Both the position numbers and the translations under genes were made by a program. Under the pieces are notes generated by a model. The model saw only the letters and a program-made list of their open reading frames with translations, was not told the DNA's origin and ran no database searches. A DNA stretch of 64,000 nt from G025836975 sp048751585 (GTDB lineage Bacteria; Pseudomonadota; Gammaproteobacteria; Burkholderiales; Burkholderiaceae_B): NCBI RefSeq assembly GCF_048751585.1, contig NZ_JAZHOB010000007.1, positions 186,001 to 250,000 on the forward strand, read 5' to 3'. Shown here piece by piece: positions 1-7,983 of the stretch (its first letter is position 1; each line of letters starts with the position of its first letter).

Positions 1-493
1 CCAGAACGGTCAGGCCGGGGACTCTTGCAGCCATCGGGGCGGAATCGGCCGGCAGCACCAGGATGGCGCCTGGCTCGCCGCGCGCGACGGCCAGCGCGAT
101 GGCCAAAGGCGCCCCGACCGAAACAATGGCGCCGGTCAGCGAAAGCTCGCCGGCAAAGACATAGTCCTGCAAGTCGGGTTGAGAGCCGGCCGCGCCATCG
201 GGCTGGACCTGGCCCGACGCCAGGAGCACGCCCAGCGCAATGGGCAGATCGTAGCGCCCGGACTCTTTAGGCAGGTCGGCCGGCGCCAGATTGACCGTGA
301 TGCGGCCGGCGGGAAATTCGAAGCCGCTGCTGACTATGGCCGAACGCACCCGCTCGCGGCTTTCGCGCACGCCCGCGTCGGGCAAGCCGACCACATGGAA
401 TGCCGGCAGGCCATGCCCGACGTGGACTTCGACGCGCACCGCGTAAGCCTGAAGGCCGCACAGCGCCCGGCTTGCCAAGACCGCTAGAGACAT
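1..493 (-). CDS. comM: ComM/YifB family Mg-chelatase-like AAA+ protein (N-terminal part, cut by window edge)
   Basis: Partial: about 164 codons from the ATG at 493 to the window edge. The protein starts MSLAVLASRALCGLQAYAV and carries the family's N-terminal S5/Lon-like region, with VGLPDAGVRESRERVRSA near residue 38 and a conserved NLAPADLPK block near residue 66. The AAA+ core lies outside the window. ComM is a hexameric helicase that helps branch migration of incoming single-stranded DNA during natural transformation; that role is family knowledge. Its neighbourhood with ubiK is usual for the group, with a glycosyltransferase gene lying between them here. This frame continues off the left end, so no stop codon is visible. 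Confidence 0.9.
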   Translation of the reverse strand, partial: MSLAVLASRALCGLQAYAVRVEVHVGHGLPAFHVVGLPDAGVRESRERVRSAIVSSGFEFPAGRITVNLAPADLPKESGRYDLPIALGVLLASGQVQPDGAAGSQPDLQDYVFAGELSLTGAIVSVGAPLAIALAVARGEPGAILVLPADSAPMAARVPGLTVL

Positions 494-619
494 GAAACAC
501 CCCGCCAAGTATCCATCAGCCGCCAGTATGGCGCTGGAACTTGTGCGGGGAAGGCTCCGAGGATGGATTGATCGCAGGCGGCTACTACCCTGCGGAATGC
601 GCCGCACTTGGGGAGGTGA

Positions 620-1624
620 TTACGGCGCGGCGGCGGTGGCGGCCATAACACCCCGACCGGCAGTCACCTGCTCTATCACGTCCAGCCAGTCCGCAATGTA
701 TCGGTCCATGCCGAAGCGCCGCATCGCGGTCTGGCGCCCCGCCTCGCCCCAGCGGCGTGCAAGCTCCGGATCGGCTATCAACCGCCGCATGACATCGACG
801 ATCAAATCCTTGTCCGTGTGCACAAAACCGTTTTCGCCGTTGACGATGACGGTGGGCAGCTCCGTTGCCGCAACGCCCACTATAGGCATGCCGATCAGCA
901 TGGCCTCCACCAGTGCCAGGCCCAGGCTGGTGTACCGGATAGGCGTGTAGAAAAACCGATATGGCGCCATCATCGCGGCGACACTCAAATTGGAGACTTC
1001 GCCCAGGCCGCCCATCTGTTCGCTCTGCATGCCGATCAGGTCCAGCGGAACGCGCTGGCGGCTCCAGGCAAACAGATCCGCTCCCATGCGCCGTCTCCGT
1101 CCGGGCAAGCCGTTGATCACCGTGATGCCCGCCGCCCGCTCGCCGGTGTATGAAACACTGGGATCGACGGGCACGCCATGTTCAATCACACGCGTCGGCA
1201 TGTCGCCGGCGTCCCAATTAAGGGCGTTGTAGTGCGTCACATGCACCAGCACACCGCAATCATGCCGGAAGCAATGCACGGTATCCACCGGGTAGGGACG
1301 CGGCGGATCGTGTTCGATATAAATGCTGGGCAAAGCCCGTTGCGCGGCGGTAAGCAGCAGGGGCGCGTCTTCCTCGTAGGCGGTTCTGGACTGATAGATA
1401 ACGCAGTCGAACTCTTGCGTGGCGATTTCCTCGGCCGGGATCTCCGTGATGTTCTTGCCCCAGGGAATTTTTCCCCCCAGCGGCGAATAGCCCGGCATGC
1501 CGTCACCGCGCACGGGAATCACGAAATCGTGAGGCACCTGCGACAAGGAATACAGATAATTCCCGTGAACATGCCAGGTCAGGATGCGCAGCCTCCTGGG
1601 CAATGCTTGATCAGTGATGTCCAC
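620..1624 (-). CDS. GT4-like glycosyltransferase
   Basis: A protein of 334 aa if the GTG at 1624 is used. That start has a strong GGAGG ribosome site six bases upstream; an in-frame ATG at 1669 has none. The C-terminal half shows the GT-B nucleotide-sugar binding region: SLGLALVEAMLIGMPIVG with the E-x7-E-like spacing, then ELPTVIVNGENGFV. The N-terminal half is poorly conserved, as usual for acceptor domains. No signal peptide or membrane span is obvious, so a cytoplasmic enzyme acting on cell-surface polysaccharide or lipid is likely; donor and acceptor cannot be read. It stands alone between comM and ubiK, without other envelope sugar genes nearby. Confidence 0.72.
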   Translation of the reverse strand: MDITDQALPRRLRILTWHVHGNYLYSLSQVPHDFVIPVRGDGMPGYSPLGGKIPWGKNITEIPAEEIATQEFDCVIYQSRTAYEEDAPLLLTAAQRALPSIYIEHDPPRPYPVDTVHCFRHDCGVLVHVTHYNALNWDAGDMPTRVIEHGVPVDPSVSYTGERAAGITVINGLPGRRRRMGADLFAWSRQRVPLDLIGMQSEQMGGLGEVSNLSVAAMMAPYRFFYTPIRYTSLGLALVEAMLIGMPIVGVAATELPTVIVNGENGFVHTDKDLIVDVMRRLIADPELARRWGEAGRQTAMRRFGMDRYIADWLDVIEQVTAGRGVMAATAAAP

Positions 1625-1741
1625 CGCCTTCCTCCAGCTTGAATAGGATCGAACCTGAAGGGCAAGCAAATTTTGTACCGGCCGGCCCGGCTTGCCGATG
1701 GATTGATCGCAAGCGGCTGCCGGCCCGCCGGATCGTCCCGC

Positions 1742-2017
1742 CTAGACCGGACCGGTGGTGGAGCCGGCTTGCAATGGCGTGTCGGGCCGGCCTTCCAGTG
1801 CCTGGACCCTGGACTCCAGGGCCGTGATCCGTGCCATGGCCCGCTCCAATAGCTGCGCCTGGACGTCGAATTCCTCGCGGGTGATCAGGTCCATGCGGGC
1901 GAAGGTTTGCGCCATCATGGCCTTGACATTGCGCTCGATATCGGCGGCCGGGCTCTTGGCGATGAGCTCGGACATGTTTTTCTGAAAGTCTTCAAACCAA
2001 TCGCTGCGGTTAATCAT
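1742..2017 (-). CDS. ubiK: UbiK (YqiC/BMFP family) ubiquinone biosynthesis accessory factor
   Basis: A 91-residue protein starting MINRSDWFEDFQKNMSEL. The frame is open further upstream, but those residues run through a transcription terminator and are not coding. The short acidic helix, the KSPAADIERNVKAMMAQTFARMDL block and the C-terminal coiled coil (residues about 45-80, heptad-like LLERAMARITALESRVQALEG) are the BMFP family pattern. In E. coli this protein binds UbiJ and supports the aerobic ubiquinone complex; older papers describe a membrane-fusogenic trimer. The gene is transcribed toward the glycosyltransferase. Confidence 0.85.
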   Translation of the reverse strand: MINRSDWFEDFQKNMSELIAKSPAADIERNVKAMMAQTFARMDLITREEFDVQAQLLERAMARITALESRVQALEGRPDTPLQAGSTTGPV

Positions 2018-2051
2018 GGCACTCTCCGTGGACGTCAGCCTGTAGTGTAAT

Positions 2052-2080
2052 AAAAAAACGAGCCCCTGAAGGCTCGTTTT
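2052..2080 (-). terminator. Rho-independent terminator downstream of the lipoprotein gene
   Basis: Stem ACGAGCC (2058-2064) pairs with GGCTCGT (2071-2077) around a six-base loop. On the minus strand it is followed by seven T. The flanking A and T runs extend the stem, so it could also work in the plus direction. It separates the lipoprotein gene from ubiK. Confidence 0.85.
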
Positions 2081-2127
2081 GCCGTCTATCCGCCGCAATC
2101 GCGACGCATCATGTCAGGCAAACCCGT

Positions 2128-2550
2128 TCAGGGCTTGGTTTCGGTGGACGGAGTGGTTGTGGTCCCGTCGGCCTGCTTGCTGCCGATCGAATCCTGAATG
2201 GCCTGGTCGGCCTTGGCCGCGCCTTCCTTGATGGCATCGCCCATCTGGCCGGCCTTTTCAGCAGCGCTGTCCTTCAACTCGACCGCTTTGTCGGAGATGG
2301 TGTTGGCCGCCTGCTTGGCGGACTCTTTCATTGTGCTGCCTTCGCTGGAGGACGGTGCGGGAGCGGGAGTGCCGCTGGGCGATGTGCCGGGCGCGGGTTC
2401 AGGAGCCGGCGCGGGGGCCGGGGCCGGGGTTTCCATGCCCGGCGCGCCGTCCGCCGGTGGATTCGTGTCCTCGCCCTTCGAGCATGCGGCTAGCAGACTC
2501 ATTGAAGCAACCATAGCGATAAGGGCTAGATGTGTACGAGTCTTTTCCAT
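2128..2550 (-). CDS. Proline/alanine-rich lipoprotein with amphipathic C-terminal helices
   Basis: 140 aa. Residues 1-23 are a lipoprotein signal with lipobox LLAAC, so Cys23 should be acylated; Ser follows it, which favours outer-membrane sorting. Residues about 40-70 are a low-complexity PAPAPAPAPEPAP linker that may span part of the envelope. Residues about 72-122 form charged amphipathic helices with repeated AAEKAGQMGDAIKEGAAKADQ-type 11-mers, resembling LEA-like or YtxH/CsbD-like stress proteins. The function is unknown. The promoter region contains a perfect inverted repeat (2625-2648), and a strong terminator follows the gene, so it is probably transcribed alone. Confidence 0.75.
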   Translation of the reverse strand: MEKTRTHLALIAMVASMSLLAACSKGEDTNPPADGAPGMETPAPAPAPAPEPAPGTSPSGTPAPAPSSSEGSTMKESAKQAANTISDKAVELKDSAAEKAGQMGDAIKEGAAKADQAIQDSIGSKQADGTTTTPSTETKP

Positions 2551-2624
2551 GATATTCCTCTCTTATGCAGAGTCGCGGATATTTCTTAGCTGGCATCGGT
2601 GCGACTAACGATCCAGCAGCGAGC

Positions 2625-2648
2625 TTGTTACAACTGGCTTGGTAACAA
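2625..2648. promoter_or_regulatory. Perfect 7-bp inverted repeat upstream of the lipoprotein gene (candidate operator)
   Basis: TTGTTAC at 2625-2631 and GTAACAA at 2642-2648 are exact inverted copies separated by ten bases, about 75 bases upstream of the lipoprotein start codon. The geometry suits a dimeric regulator. Which regulator cannot be said from sequence. Confidence 0.4.
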
Positions 2649-2851
2649 TGTTAGCCACAGAAACCGCTAGACAAGCGAACCTAGTGTAAATCCTGATTTC
2701 AATAATATTTTTTATTCGGGCGGATTTTGGCGGGAATACCTTCTGGCATCGGGGCTTACGCTTTTCGGCCCGCGCCCTTGAGCCATACACATAGATACAA
2801 ACCCTCCGCCTGGCCGATGTTTTGTTACAGATTTGTGCGGATCCCGACCGG

Positions 2852-2868
2852 CGTTCCATATTGGTGCG
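2852..2868 (+). promoter_or_regulatory. glnK: Weaker NtrC-type half-site upstream of glnK
   Basis: The right half GGTGCG at 2863-2868 is a good match; the left half is poor (3 of 6). Its centre is 30 bases, about three helical turns, upstream of the better site at 2882-2898, which is the tandem arrangement typical of NtrC enhancers. Confidence 0.4.
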
Positions 2869-2881
2869 GGGCAAATCGCGC

Positions 2882-2898
2882 TGCACCGATATGGCGCA
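2882..2898 (+). promoter_or_regulatory. glnK: NtrC (NRI) binding site upstream of glnK
   Basis: TGCACC-GATAT-GGCGCA differs at a single position from the NtrC dyad TGCACC-N5-GGTGCA. It lies about 115 bases upstream of the -12 element, a normal enhancer distance. It implies glnK-amtB induction under nitrogen limitation. Confidence 0.7.
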
Positions 2899-2993
2899 AA
2901 CCACGGACCGCGGATAGCGCCGTAAGCGGCGATTGCCGCTCTTGCCGCGTGCATGGGCGATTCCCGCAAGGAGGACGGCAGAGGAATGAAAAT

Positions 2994-3008
2994 TGGCATG
3001 CTAATTGC
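2994..3008 (+). promoter_or_regulatory. glnK: Sigma-54 (-24/-12) promoter of glnK-amtB
   Basis: TGGCATGCTAATTGC fits TGGCAC-N5-TTGC with one mismatch (the last base of the -24 box) and the exact 5-base gap. It lies 34 bases before the glnK start codon, leaving room for the transcript start and the GAGG ribosome site. The NtrC-type dyad upstream supports the call. Confidence 0.85.
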
Positions 3009-3042
3009 GTAAACCTCGTCGTCAACCTCACGAGGAACCACA

Positions 3043-3381
3043 ATGAAGCTGATTACCGCCATCATCAAACCTTTCAAGCTGGATGAAGTCCGCGAAGCCC
3101 TGTCCGACATCGGCATACAAGGCATGACCGTTACCGAAGTCAAGGGCTTCGGACGCCAGAAGGGCCATACGGAACTGTACCGTGGCGCCGAATATACCGT
3201 CGATTTCCTGCCCAAGCTGCGCCTTGAAATGGCCGTATCCGAGCATATGGTCGAGCAAGCCATTGAAAACCTGTGCACGGCGGCGCACACGGGAAAGATC
3301 GGCGACGGCAAAATATTCGTCACCCCCATCGAGCAGGCCATACGCATACGTACCGGCGAATCAGGTGAAAACGCCCTCTAG
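3043..3381 (+). CDS. glnK: Nitrogen regulatory PII protein GlnK
   Basis: 112 aa, full PII length, with the family start MKLITAIIKPFKLDEVREAL. The T-loop carries the uridylylated tyrosine (Tyr51 in ELYRGAEYTVDF), and the B-loop GKIGDGKIFV binds ATP or ADP. PII trimers report 2-oxoglutarate, glutamine and energy state; GlnK plugs AmtB channels when ammonium rises. amtB follows 97 bases downstream in the same direction, the standard pairing. The sigma-54 promoter and NtrC dyad upstream show nitrogen control and favour glnK over glnB. Confidence 0.95.
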   Translation: MKLITAIIKPFKLDEVREALSDIGIQGMTVTEVKGFGRQKGHTELYRGAEYTVDFLPKLRLEMAVSEHMVEQAIENLCTAAHTGKIGDGKIFVTPIEQAIRIRTGESGENAL

Positions 3382-3478
3382 GGCCACGGGAATCGCAGGC
3401 TTTTGATAACAAGCTCATGCGTCGCGGCGGCCGATATGGCATCGCCCTGGCGCCCTACTGATCTTCTGGAGTAAGAAA

Positions 3479-4705
3479 ATGGATAAAGCCGATCTGGCGT
3501 GGGTAAGCGTTTCGACCCTGCTTGTATTGCTCATGGTGGTGCCTGGCCTGGCGCTGTTTTACGGCGGCCTGGTCCGGGCAAAGAACGTCCTGTCCGTGTT
3601 GATCCAGGTGCTCTCCACCTTCGCGCTGGCGCTGGTCATATGGTTTGTCTACGGCTATTCGCTCAGCTTTACGGAAGGCAACGCCATCCTGGGCGGATTC
3701 TCCCGCGTGCTGTTCAGCGGCATGCTCGATTTGAGCACGCAGAAATTCGCGCTGGCGGGCAGCATTCCGGAACTCAGCTTCGCCACCTTTCAGGCGACAT
3801 TCGCCGGCATCACCTGCGCGCTGATCGTGGGTGGTTTCGCGGAACGGGCGCGCTATTCCGCCGTACTGCTCTTCACCCTCATCTGGCTGACCCTGGCCTA
3901 CATACCCATCGCCCATATGGTGTGGGGACCGGGCGGCTGGCTGCTGGAGCGCGGCGCGCTGGATTTTGCCGGCGGCACCGTGGTCCACATCAATTCCGGA
4001 GTGGCCGCTCTGGTGGGAGCCTATTTCATCGGCAAGCGGGTGGGCTACGGCCGCGAATCGATGCAGCCGCATAACCTGCCGATGGCCATGATAGGCGCGT
4101 CGCTGCTGTGGGTGGGCTGGTTCGGCTTCAATGCGGGTTCGGCGCTGAGCGCCAACGAAACCGCCGCCCTGGCCTTTTTCAACACCATAATCGCCACCGC
4201 GGGCGCCATCCTGGCCTGGGTGCTGGTCGAATGGAAGTACAAGGGCAAGCCGTCCCTGCTGGGCGCGATCTCGGGCGCGGTTGCCGGCCTAGTGGGGATC
4301 ACGCCCGCGGCGGGCTTGGTCGGCCCGGGGGGCGCGCTGATCATCGGCATCGTCACGGGCGCAGTCTGCCTTTGGGGTGTCAATGGATTGAAACGCATGC
4401 TGGGCGCGGACGATACGCTGGACGTGTTCGGCATCCATGGGGTTGGCGGCATCGTCGGCGCACTTCTGACCGGCATCTTCAATGCGCGCCCGCTGGGCGG
4501 GCCGGGCCTGGAAAGCCTGGGCGCCATTCCGCATCAAGTATGGCTGCAATTGGAAGGCGTGCTGATCACCGTCGTGTGGTCCGCCGTGGTGGCCTTCATT
4601 GCCTACTTCATTGCCGACAAGGTGTGCGGCCTGCGGGTTCCCGCCGATATGGAGCGCGAGGGCCTGGATATTCATTCGCATGGCGAGACCGCGTATCAGC
4701 GCTAG
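3479..4705 (+). CDS. amtB: Ammonium transporter AmtB
   Basis: 408 aa. The protein begins directly with the first membrane span (LAWVSVSTLLVLLMVVPGLALFYGGLVRAKN) and lacks the cleaved leader seen in E. coli AmtB. About eleven spans are visible. The twin-histidine pore motif is present: His in GGTVVHINSG near residue 165 and His in VFGIHGVGGIVG near residue 320. AmtB conducts ammonia across the inner membrane as a trimer regulated by GlnK. GGAG lies just upstream of the ATG. The gene is convergent with the dynamin-like pair. Confidence 0.95.
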   Translation: MDKADLAWVSVSTLLVLLMVVPGLALFYGGLVRAKNVLSVLIQVLSTFALALVIWFVYGYSLSFTEGNAILGGFSRVLFSGMLDLSTQKFALAGSIPELSFATFQATFAGITCALIVGGFAERARYSAVLLFTLIWLTLAYIPIAHMVWGPGGWLLERGALDFAGGTVVHINSGVAALVGAYFIGKRVGYGRESMQPHNLPMAMIGASLLWVGWFGFNAGSALSANETAALAFFNTIIATAGAILAWVLVEWKYKGKPSLLGAISGAVAGLVGITPAAGLVGPGGALIIGIVTGAVCLWGVNGLKRMLGADDTLDVFGIHGVGGIVGALLTGIFNARPLGGPGLESLGAIPHQVWLQLEGVLITVVWSAVVAFIAYFIADKVCGLRVPADMEREGLDIHSHGETAYQR

Positions 4706-4734
4706 CCTGCAAATTTCACGAGCTGCACAAAAAA

Positions 4735-4806
4735 GCATAGGCAACCGCCGCCCAAGGACTTATGGTTACTGGTTCGACGCCAAACAACCCAAAGAACTGC
4801 CTATGC
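4735..4806. repeat. 9-bp perfect inverted repeat between amtB and the dynamin-like genes
   Basis: GCATAGGCA at 4735-4743 and TGCCTATGC at 4798-4806 are exact inverted copies; the right copy overlaps the stop codon of the second dynamin-like gene. The spacer is 54 bases and there is no T-run, so it is not a typical terminator. It marks the left edge of the catechol/dynamin island. Confidence 0.35.
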
Positions 4807-6354
4807 AACCAGTTTTTGGGCGTGCATTTGCAAGCTGGTCTGCAAATGCACGCATGCATTCAGCAAGCGATCCACGGCTGCGCAACAAGGATCAATCAGA
4901 AGGCCAAGCTCCGAATCGCTCAAGTACTGCTGCACGATCTCGCTAAGACAAAAATATAGTTTCTCGCCCCAATCAGCCTGCTCCAGCTCTTGTGCGCTCA
5001 ATAACGCTCCGCCCATACGGCTTTCAAGCCCCTGCGCCTGCAAAATCAACATAGGCCGCCAGGATGCCAGTTGTTTTGCCAACTGTGCCTGTAAGGCGCT
5101 ATCCAACGCCTGTGACAGCTGTGCGCACACTGCTTGAACCTGGTCGCGCCTGGCTAGTGTTTGATCGTTACGCATTTGAGCATCAATCCAGCCGGGCAAT
5201 AAGGGCATAACGCTACGCCAAACAGCTTTGCCTACATTGGCTGGACAGGCATGCATCCGAACGCGTTCTGCGTGCAACATGTTCTGCAGTGTTGCCAACT
5301 CTACAAACAGTCGCTGCTCAAGCGGGGTTTGCACATGCTCTTGCAGATGGTGCAGCAGCACTTCTGCAGGCTTGCGTCGCTTGTATGCCAGCGCTGGCGT
5401 AGCCAACTCCTCGAGCGCAGCGAACAACCGCTCAAAACCCGCCTCCCGCAGGCTGGCTTCATCATCCCGGCCTTTGCCCCGTGCCATATGCACCGATACC
5501 GAAAGCGCCGGCCGCAGCAGCATGGTGTCTACGCCGAGTTGCTTGAGCTTGGCGTGCGCGCGCGCGCCGACATCTTGCTCTTGCAATACGCGATTTGCGT
5601 CAGTCTTGTTACGCAAAACCTTGCATATCTCGCCATCGATTTCGTCTTCTTCGAACATATCGCTCCGTGTAATCACAGGCAATAAAGGTTTGCGACGTCG
5701 CAGCTCGCGCGCGAGCTCATCGAGTTCCTGCACCTGGCCGGGCGAGGTAGAGCTACTTAACCACAGCACGGCATCGGCACAGTCGGTAAAGCGGAGCGTC
5801 AATTCGGTGTTCTCGGCGGTCATTGAATGCAAGCCTGGCGTATCCAGCAGCACAAGACGGTCACCTATCTCCACGCATTGGACGCTGGCCGTCGTTTCGG
5901 TTGCGCCTTCGGCAAAGCCACGGTCGGTGTGAACAATGCACCCGTGGTCAAGCCGGAAGTGCTTAATATTCCAGCCATGAATGGCCAGTCGCTCGGCCAA
6001 GAAGTTGCACAATGAGCTTTTGCCGGCATTGAATTTGCCAAAGATCAGCAGCATCAACCTATCGTCAAAGCGTTCCGCAAGCGATCTCGCAAGCTGTAAT
6101 TCGCCCCACTGCGCTTGCCTTTCGTCGATAATCTCTTGCGCCAGTGCTCGCAAGGTCCGCAATTGCATGGCTAGCGCGCTATCGCCACGCAACTCGTCTC
6201 CGTCTGGCATCCACTCGTCCAGGATGGCCTGCAGTTGCGTCAGCCAGTTCCACATCCCGTCCACAATGCACTCAAGATTGCTTGCGGGCGCAAAGGAGCC
6301 GCCCAATGCGCGGATTAAGCTCTGCTCACCGGCCATGCGCGAGGCCTCGTTCAC
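4801..6354 (-). CDS. Dynamin-like large GTPase (second of a tandem pair)
   Basis: 517 aa from a GTG at 6354 that overlaps the upstream stop by four bases (GTGA), with GGAAG upstream; an ATG at 6336 is the alternative. After a roughly 100-residue helical head comes a GTPase domain: G1 GKFNAGKSS at 106, a switch threonine in ATETTA at 151-156, G3 DTPGLHS at 171, G4 TRSD at 229. The C-terminal 250 residues are helical with a Leu/Gln-rich stalk-like stretch. The GKFNAGKS loop is typical of bacterial dynamin-like proteins rather than Era or EngA GTPases. These proteins remodel membranes as homo- or hetero-oligomers. Translational coupling to the upstream GTPase suggests a heteromeric pair. Its target is unknown. 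Confidence 0.78.
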   Translation of the reverse strand: MNEASRMAGEQSLIRALGGSFAPASNLECIVDGMWNWLTQLQAILDEWMPDGDELRGDSALAMQLRTLRALAQEIIDERQAQWGELQLARSLAERFDDRLMLLIFGKFNAGKSSLCNFLAERLAIHGWNIKHFRLDHGCIVHTDRGFAEGATETTASVQCVEIGDRLVLLDTPGLHSMTAENTELTLRFTDCADAVLWLSSSTSPGQVQELDELARELRRRKPLLPVITRSDMFEEDEIDGEICKVLRNKTDANRVLQEQDVGARAHAKLKQLGVDTMLLRPALSVSVHMARGKGRDDEASLREAGFERLFAALEELATPALAYKRRKPAEVLLHHLQEHVQTPLEQRLFVELATLQNMLHAERVRMHACPANVGKAVWRSVMPLLPGWIDAQMRNDQTLARRDQVQAVCAQLSQALDSALQAQLAKQLASWRPMLILQAQGLESRMGGALLSAQELEQADWGEKLYFCLSEIVQQYLSDSELGLLIDPCCAAVDRLLNACVHLQTSLQMHAQKLVA

Positions 6355-7655
6355 GCTTCAGGCTTCCAGGCTCTCAGTACAGCCAGCGCCTCTTCGCAAG
6401 CGGCGAGATCTGCCTCACACTGTGTGATCCGGTTTGCCAAAGCGCACTGATCCTCCGAGGGCATGAAATAGCGTGCGAACGCGCGTTGCAGCCGTGCCCT
6501 TCCGGCCTCTTCGGAGAACATCTTGCGCAAGTCTTCCCGGTACTTCACCGACACGCCCATGACCGCCACCACCAAGCTGTTTAGGCTTTGCGCCTCGACA
6601 TGTTGAGCTTTGGGCAGGCTGGTCAAACCGTGCTTGATCAGCACACCGCCAATCTCGATGCAGGCACGAGAATAAGCAATCTGCAGCCGTGCGCGCTCGC
6701 GTTTGCCGGCGCTGGCCTTGAACATAGTGGCAAAAGAATCCGGCTCTAGCGCACGATCCGGACCGCTGCCGATCAGTATTTCTTGCAGCCCCTCGCCCAC
6801 CTTGAGCAGCACTGCCGCAAGATCCTCCTTGAAGGCCTTGCGCTGCTGGCGCTGCTTGGCCTGACATTCCGTCAAAGCATTGGAAGCCGCCTTTTCGCAG
6901 GACTCGCATTCGTCCGCGAGTTTGGCATGCAGTAGGGCGTGTTCATGGCGTCGTGCCGCCGGCACCGCCGCCACGGCCTGAGAGATAGCCGCTTGCAGCT
7001 CAGGAATACCGCTACGTTCCACAAGTAAAGGCTTATCCTCCTGTACCCCCCGTCGATGCCGTGTCGCCGAAACCGCATACGTCGCGAATACCGGCCCCAC
7101 CTCCAGCGTCTGAAGCTGCGTGCGCAGCGCTTCTTGGATATCCCGCAAGTGCGCATCATCAGCCAACTGGTCCACCTGCGTCATAACGAAGAGTGTCAGG
7201 CGACGGCTACGTCCAGCATCATCACAAAGCTCAGCGAGCCACCGCCGTTCAGCCGCATCCAACTCGCCTTCCTTGGCAGCATGCACGAATAGCCGCACAT
7301 CTGAGCATAACCACACCGCTTGTTCGGCCAGGGTATCGTCGGCACTGTTGACATCGGCGTCCAGGCCTGGCGCATCCAGCCAGCGCACGCCCTGGCAACG
7401 GTAAGCCGAGAGCGTAGCAGTCTCGCGCCGATCCGCTACAACGAAAGCATCGTCCCCCAACAACTCGTTGAGCAAGCGGCTCTTGCCATGGTTATATTTT
7501 CCGACCACGGTCACTACCGGCAACTCGCGCCGTCCGGCCGGATCCGACAATCTGGCTAATCTTGCAATTTCGCGGCCCTGGTATGGCAATACTGCCAGCA
7601 CGGCCTGTTGCCCAGCCCTCGATAAAGTTTGAATGTCCGCCGCGCCGATGACCAT
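6351..7655 (-). CDS. Dynamin-like GTPase (first of a tandem pair)
   Basis: 434 aa. G1 is VVGKYNHGKSRLLN (GxxxxGKS at 52-59), G3 DAPGLD at 94-99, G4 TQVD at 159-162. The remainder is helical and charged, with a Cys/Glu/Lys-rich coiled region near 255-295. Motifs and length fit small bacterial dynamin-like GTPases; a more general YeeP/YfjP-type GTPase cannot be excluded. Its ATG lies only three bases after the catC stop codon, so it should be made from the catechol operon transcript. The second GTPase overlaps its end. No membrane span is visible; membrane contact would be through the helical tip. Confidence 0.72.
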   Translation of the reverse strand: MVIGAADIQTLSRAGQQAVLAVLPYQGREIARLARLSDPAGRRELPVVTVVGKYNHGKSRLLNELLGDDAFVVADRRETATLSAYRCQGVRWLDAPGLDADVNSADDTLAEQAVWLCSDVRLFVHAAKEGELDAAERRWLAELCDDAGRSRRLTLFVMTQVDQLADDAHLRDIQEALRTQLQTLEVGPVFATYAVSATRHRRGVQEDKPLLVERSGIPELQAAISQAVAAVPAARRHEHALLHAKLADECESCEKAASNALTECQAKQRQQRKAFKEDLAAVLLKVGEGLQEILIGSGPDRALEPDSFATMFKASAGKRERARLQIAYSRACIEIGGVLIKHGLTSLPKAQHVEAQSLNSLVVAVMGVSVKYREDLRKMFSEEAGRARLQRAFARYFMPSEDQCALANRITQCEADLAACEEALAVLRAWKPEA

Positions 7656-7658
7656 GCT

Positions 7659-7934
7659 TCAGATTGCCGATGGGTGCTTGGCCAAAGGCGTAACCTTAAT
7701 TTGCATGTATGGGAACAAGGGCAATTGGCTTAATAATGTGTGCAACTCGTCGTTGCTTTCCACATCGAATATGCTGTAGTTGGCATATTCGCCCACTACA
7801 CGCCAGATATGTGGCCATTTCCCCGACCGTTGCAGCTCCTGAGAATATTCCTTCTCACGCAGCTTGATGCGGTTGGCCGTATCTTCGGGAAGATCGGCGG
7901 GAATATTGACGATCATGTGAACAAGAAAAAGCAT
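7659..7934 (-). CDS. catC: Muconolactone delta-isomerase CatC
   Basis: 91 aa, normal length (family 90-107). It begins MLFLVHMIVNIPADLPED and contains the family blocks ELQRSGKWPHIWRVVGEYANYS and LPLFPYMQIKVTPL. It converts (+)-muconolactone to 3-oxoadipate enol-lactone in the catechol branch of the beta-ketoadipate pathway, in the cytoplasm as a decamer. An AAAGG ribosome site precedes the ATG. Upstream is the enol-lactone hydrolase gene, which takes its product; downstream, three bases away, is the first dynamin-like gene. Confidence 0.95.
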   Translation of the reverse strand: MLFLVHMIVNIPADLPEDTANRIKLREKEYSQELQRSGKWPHIWRVVGEYANYSIFDVESNDELHTLLSQLPLFPYMQIKVTPLAKHPSAI

Positions 7935-7983
7935 GATTCAGCCTTTGAGCAAGTTTGTGTTGAAAATGAATGTACGCGGCACG

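Larger units (their letters stand above)
2551..3042. other. Divergent intergenic region between the lipoprotein gene and glnK
   Basis: 492 bases without a convincing gene. It holds the minus-strand promoter zone of the lipoprotein gene (AT-rich, 2640-2715) and the plus-strand glnK control region with two NtrC-type sites and a -24/-12 promoter, listed separately. Short frames in 2700-2960 have no ribosome site or family resemblance. Confidence 0.7.
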
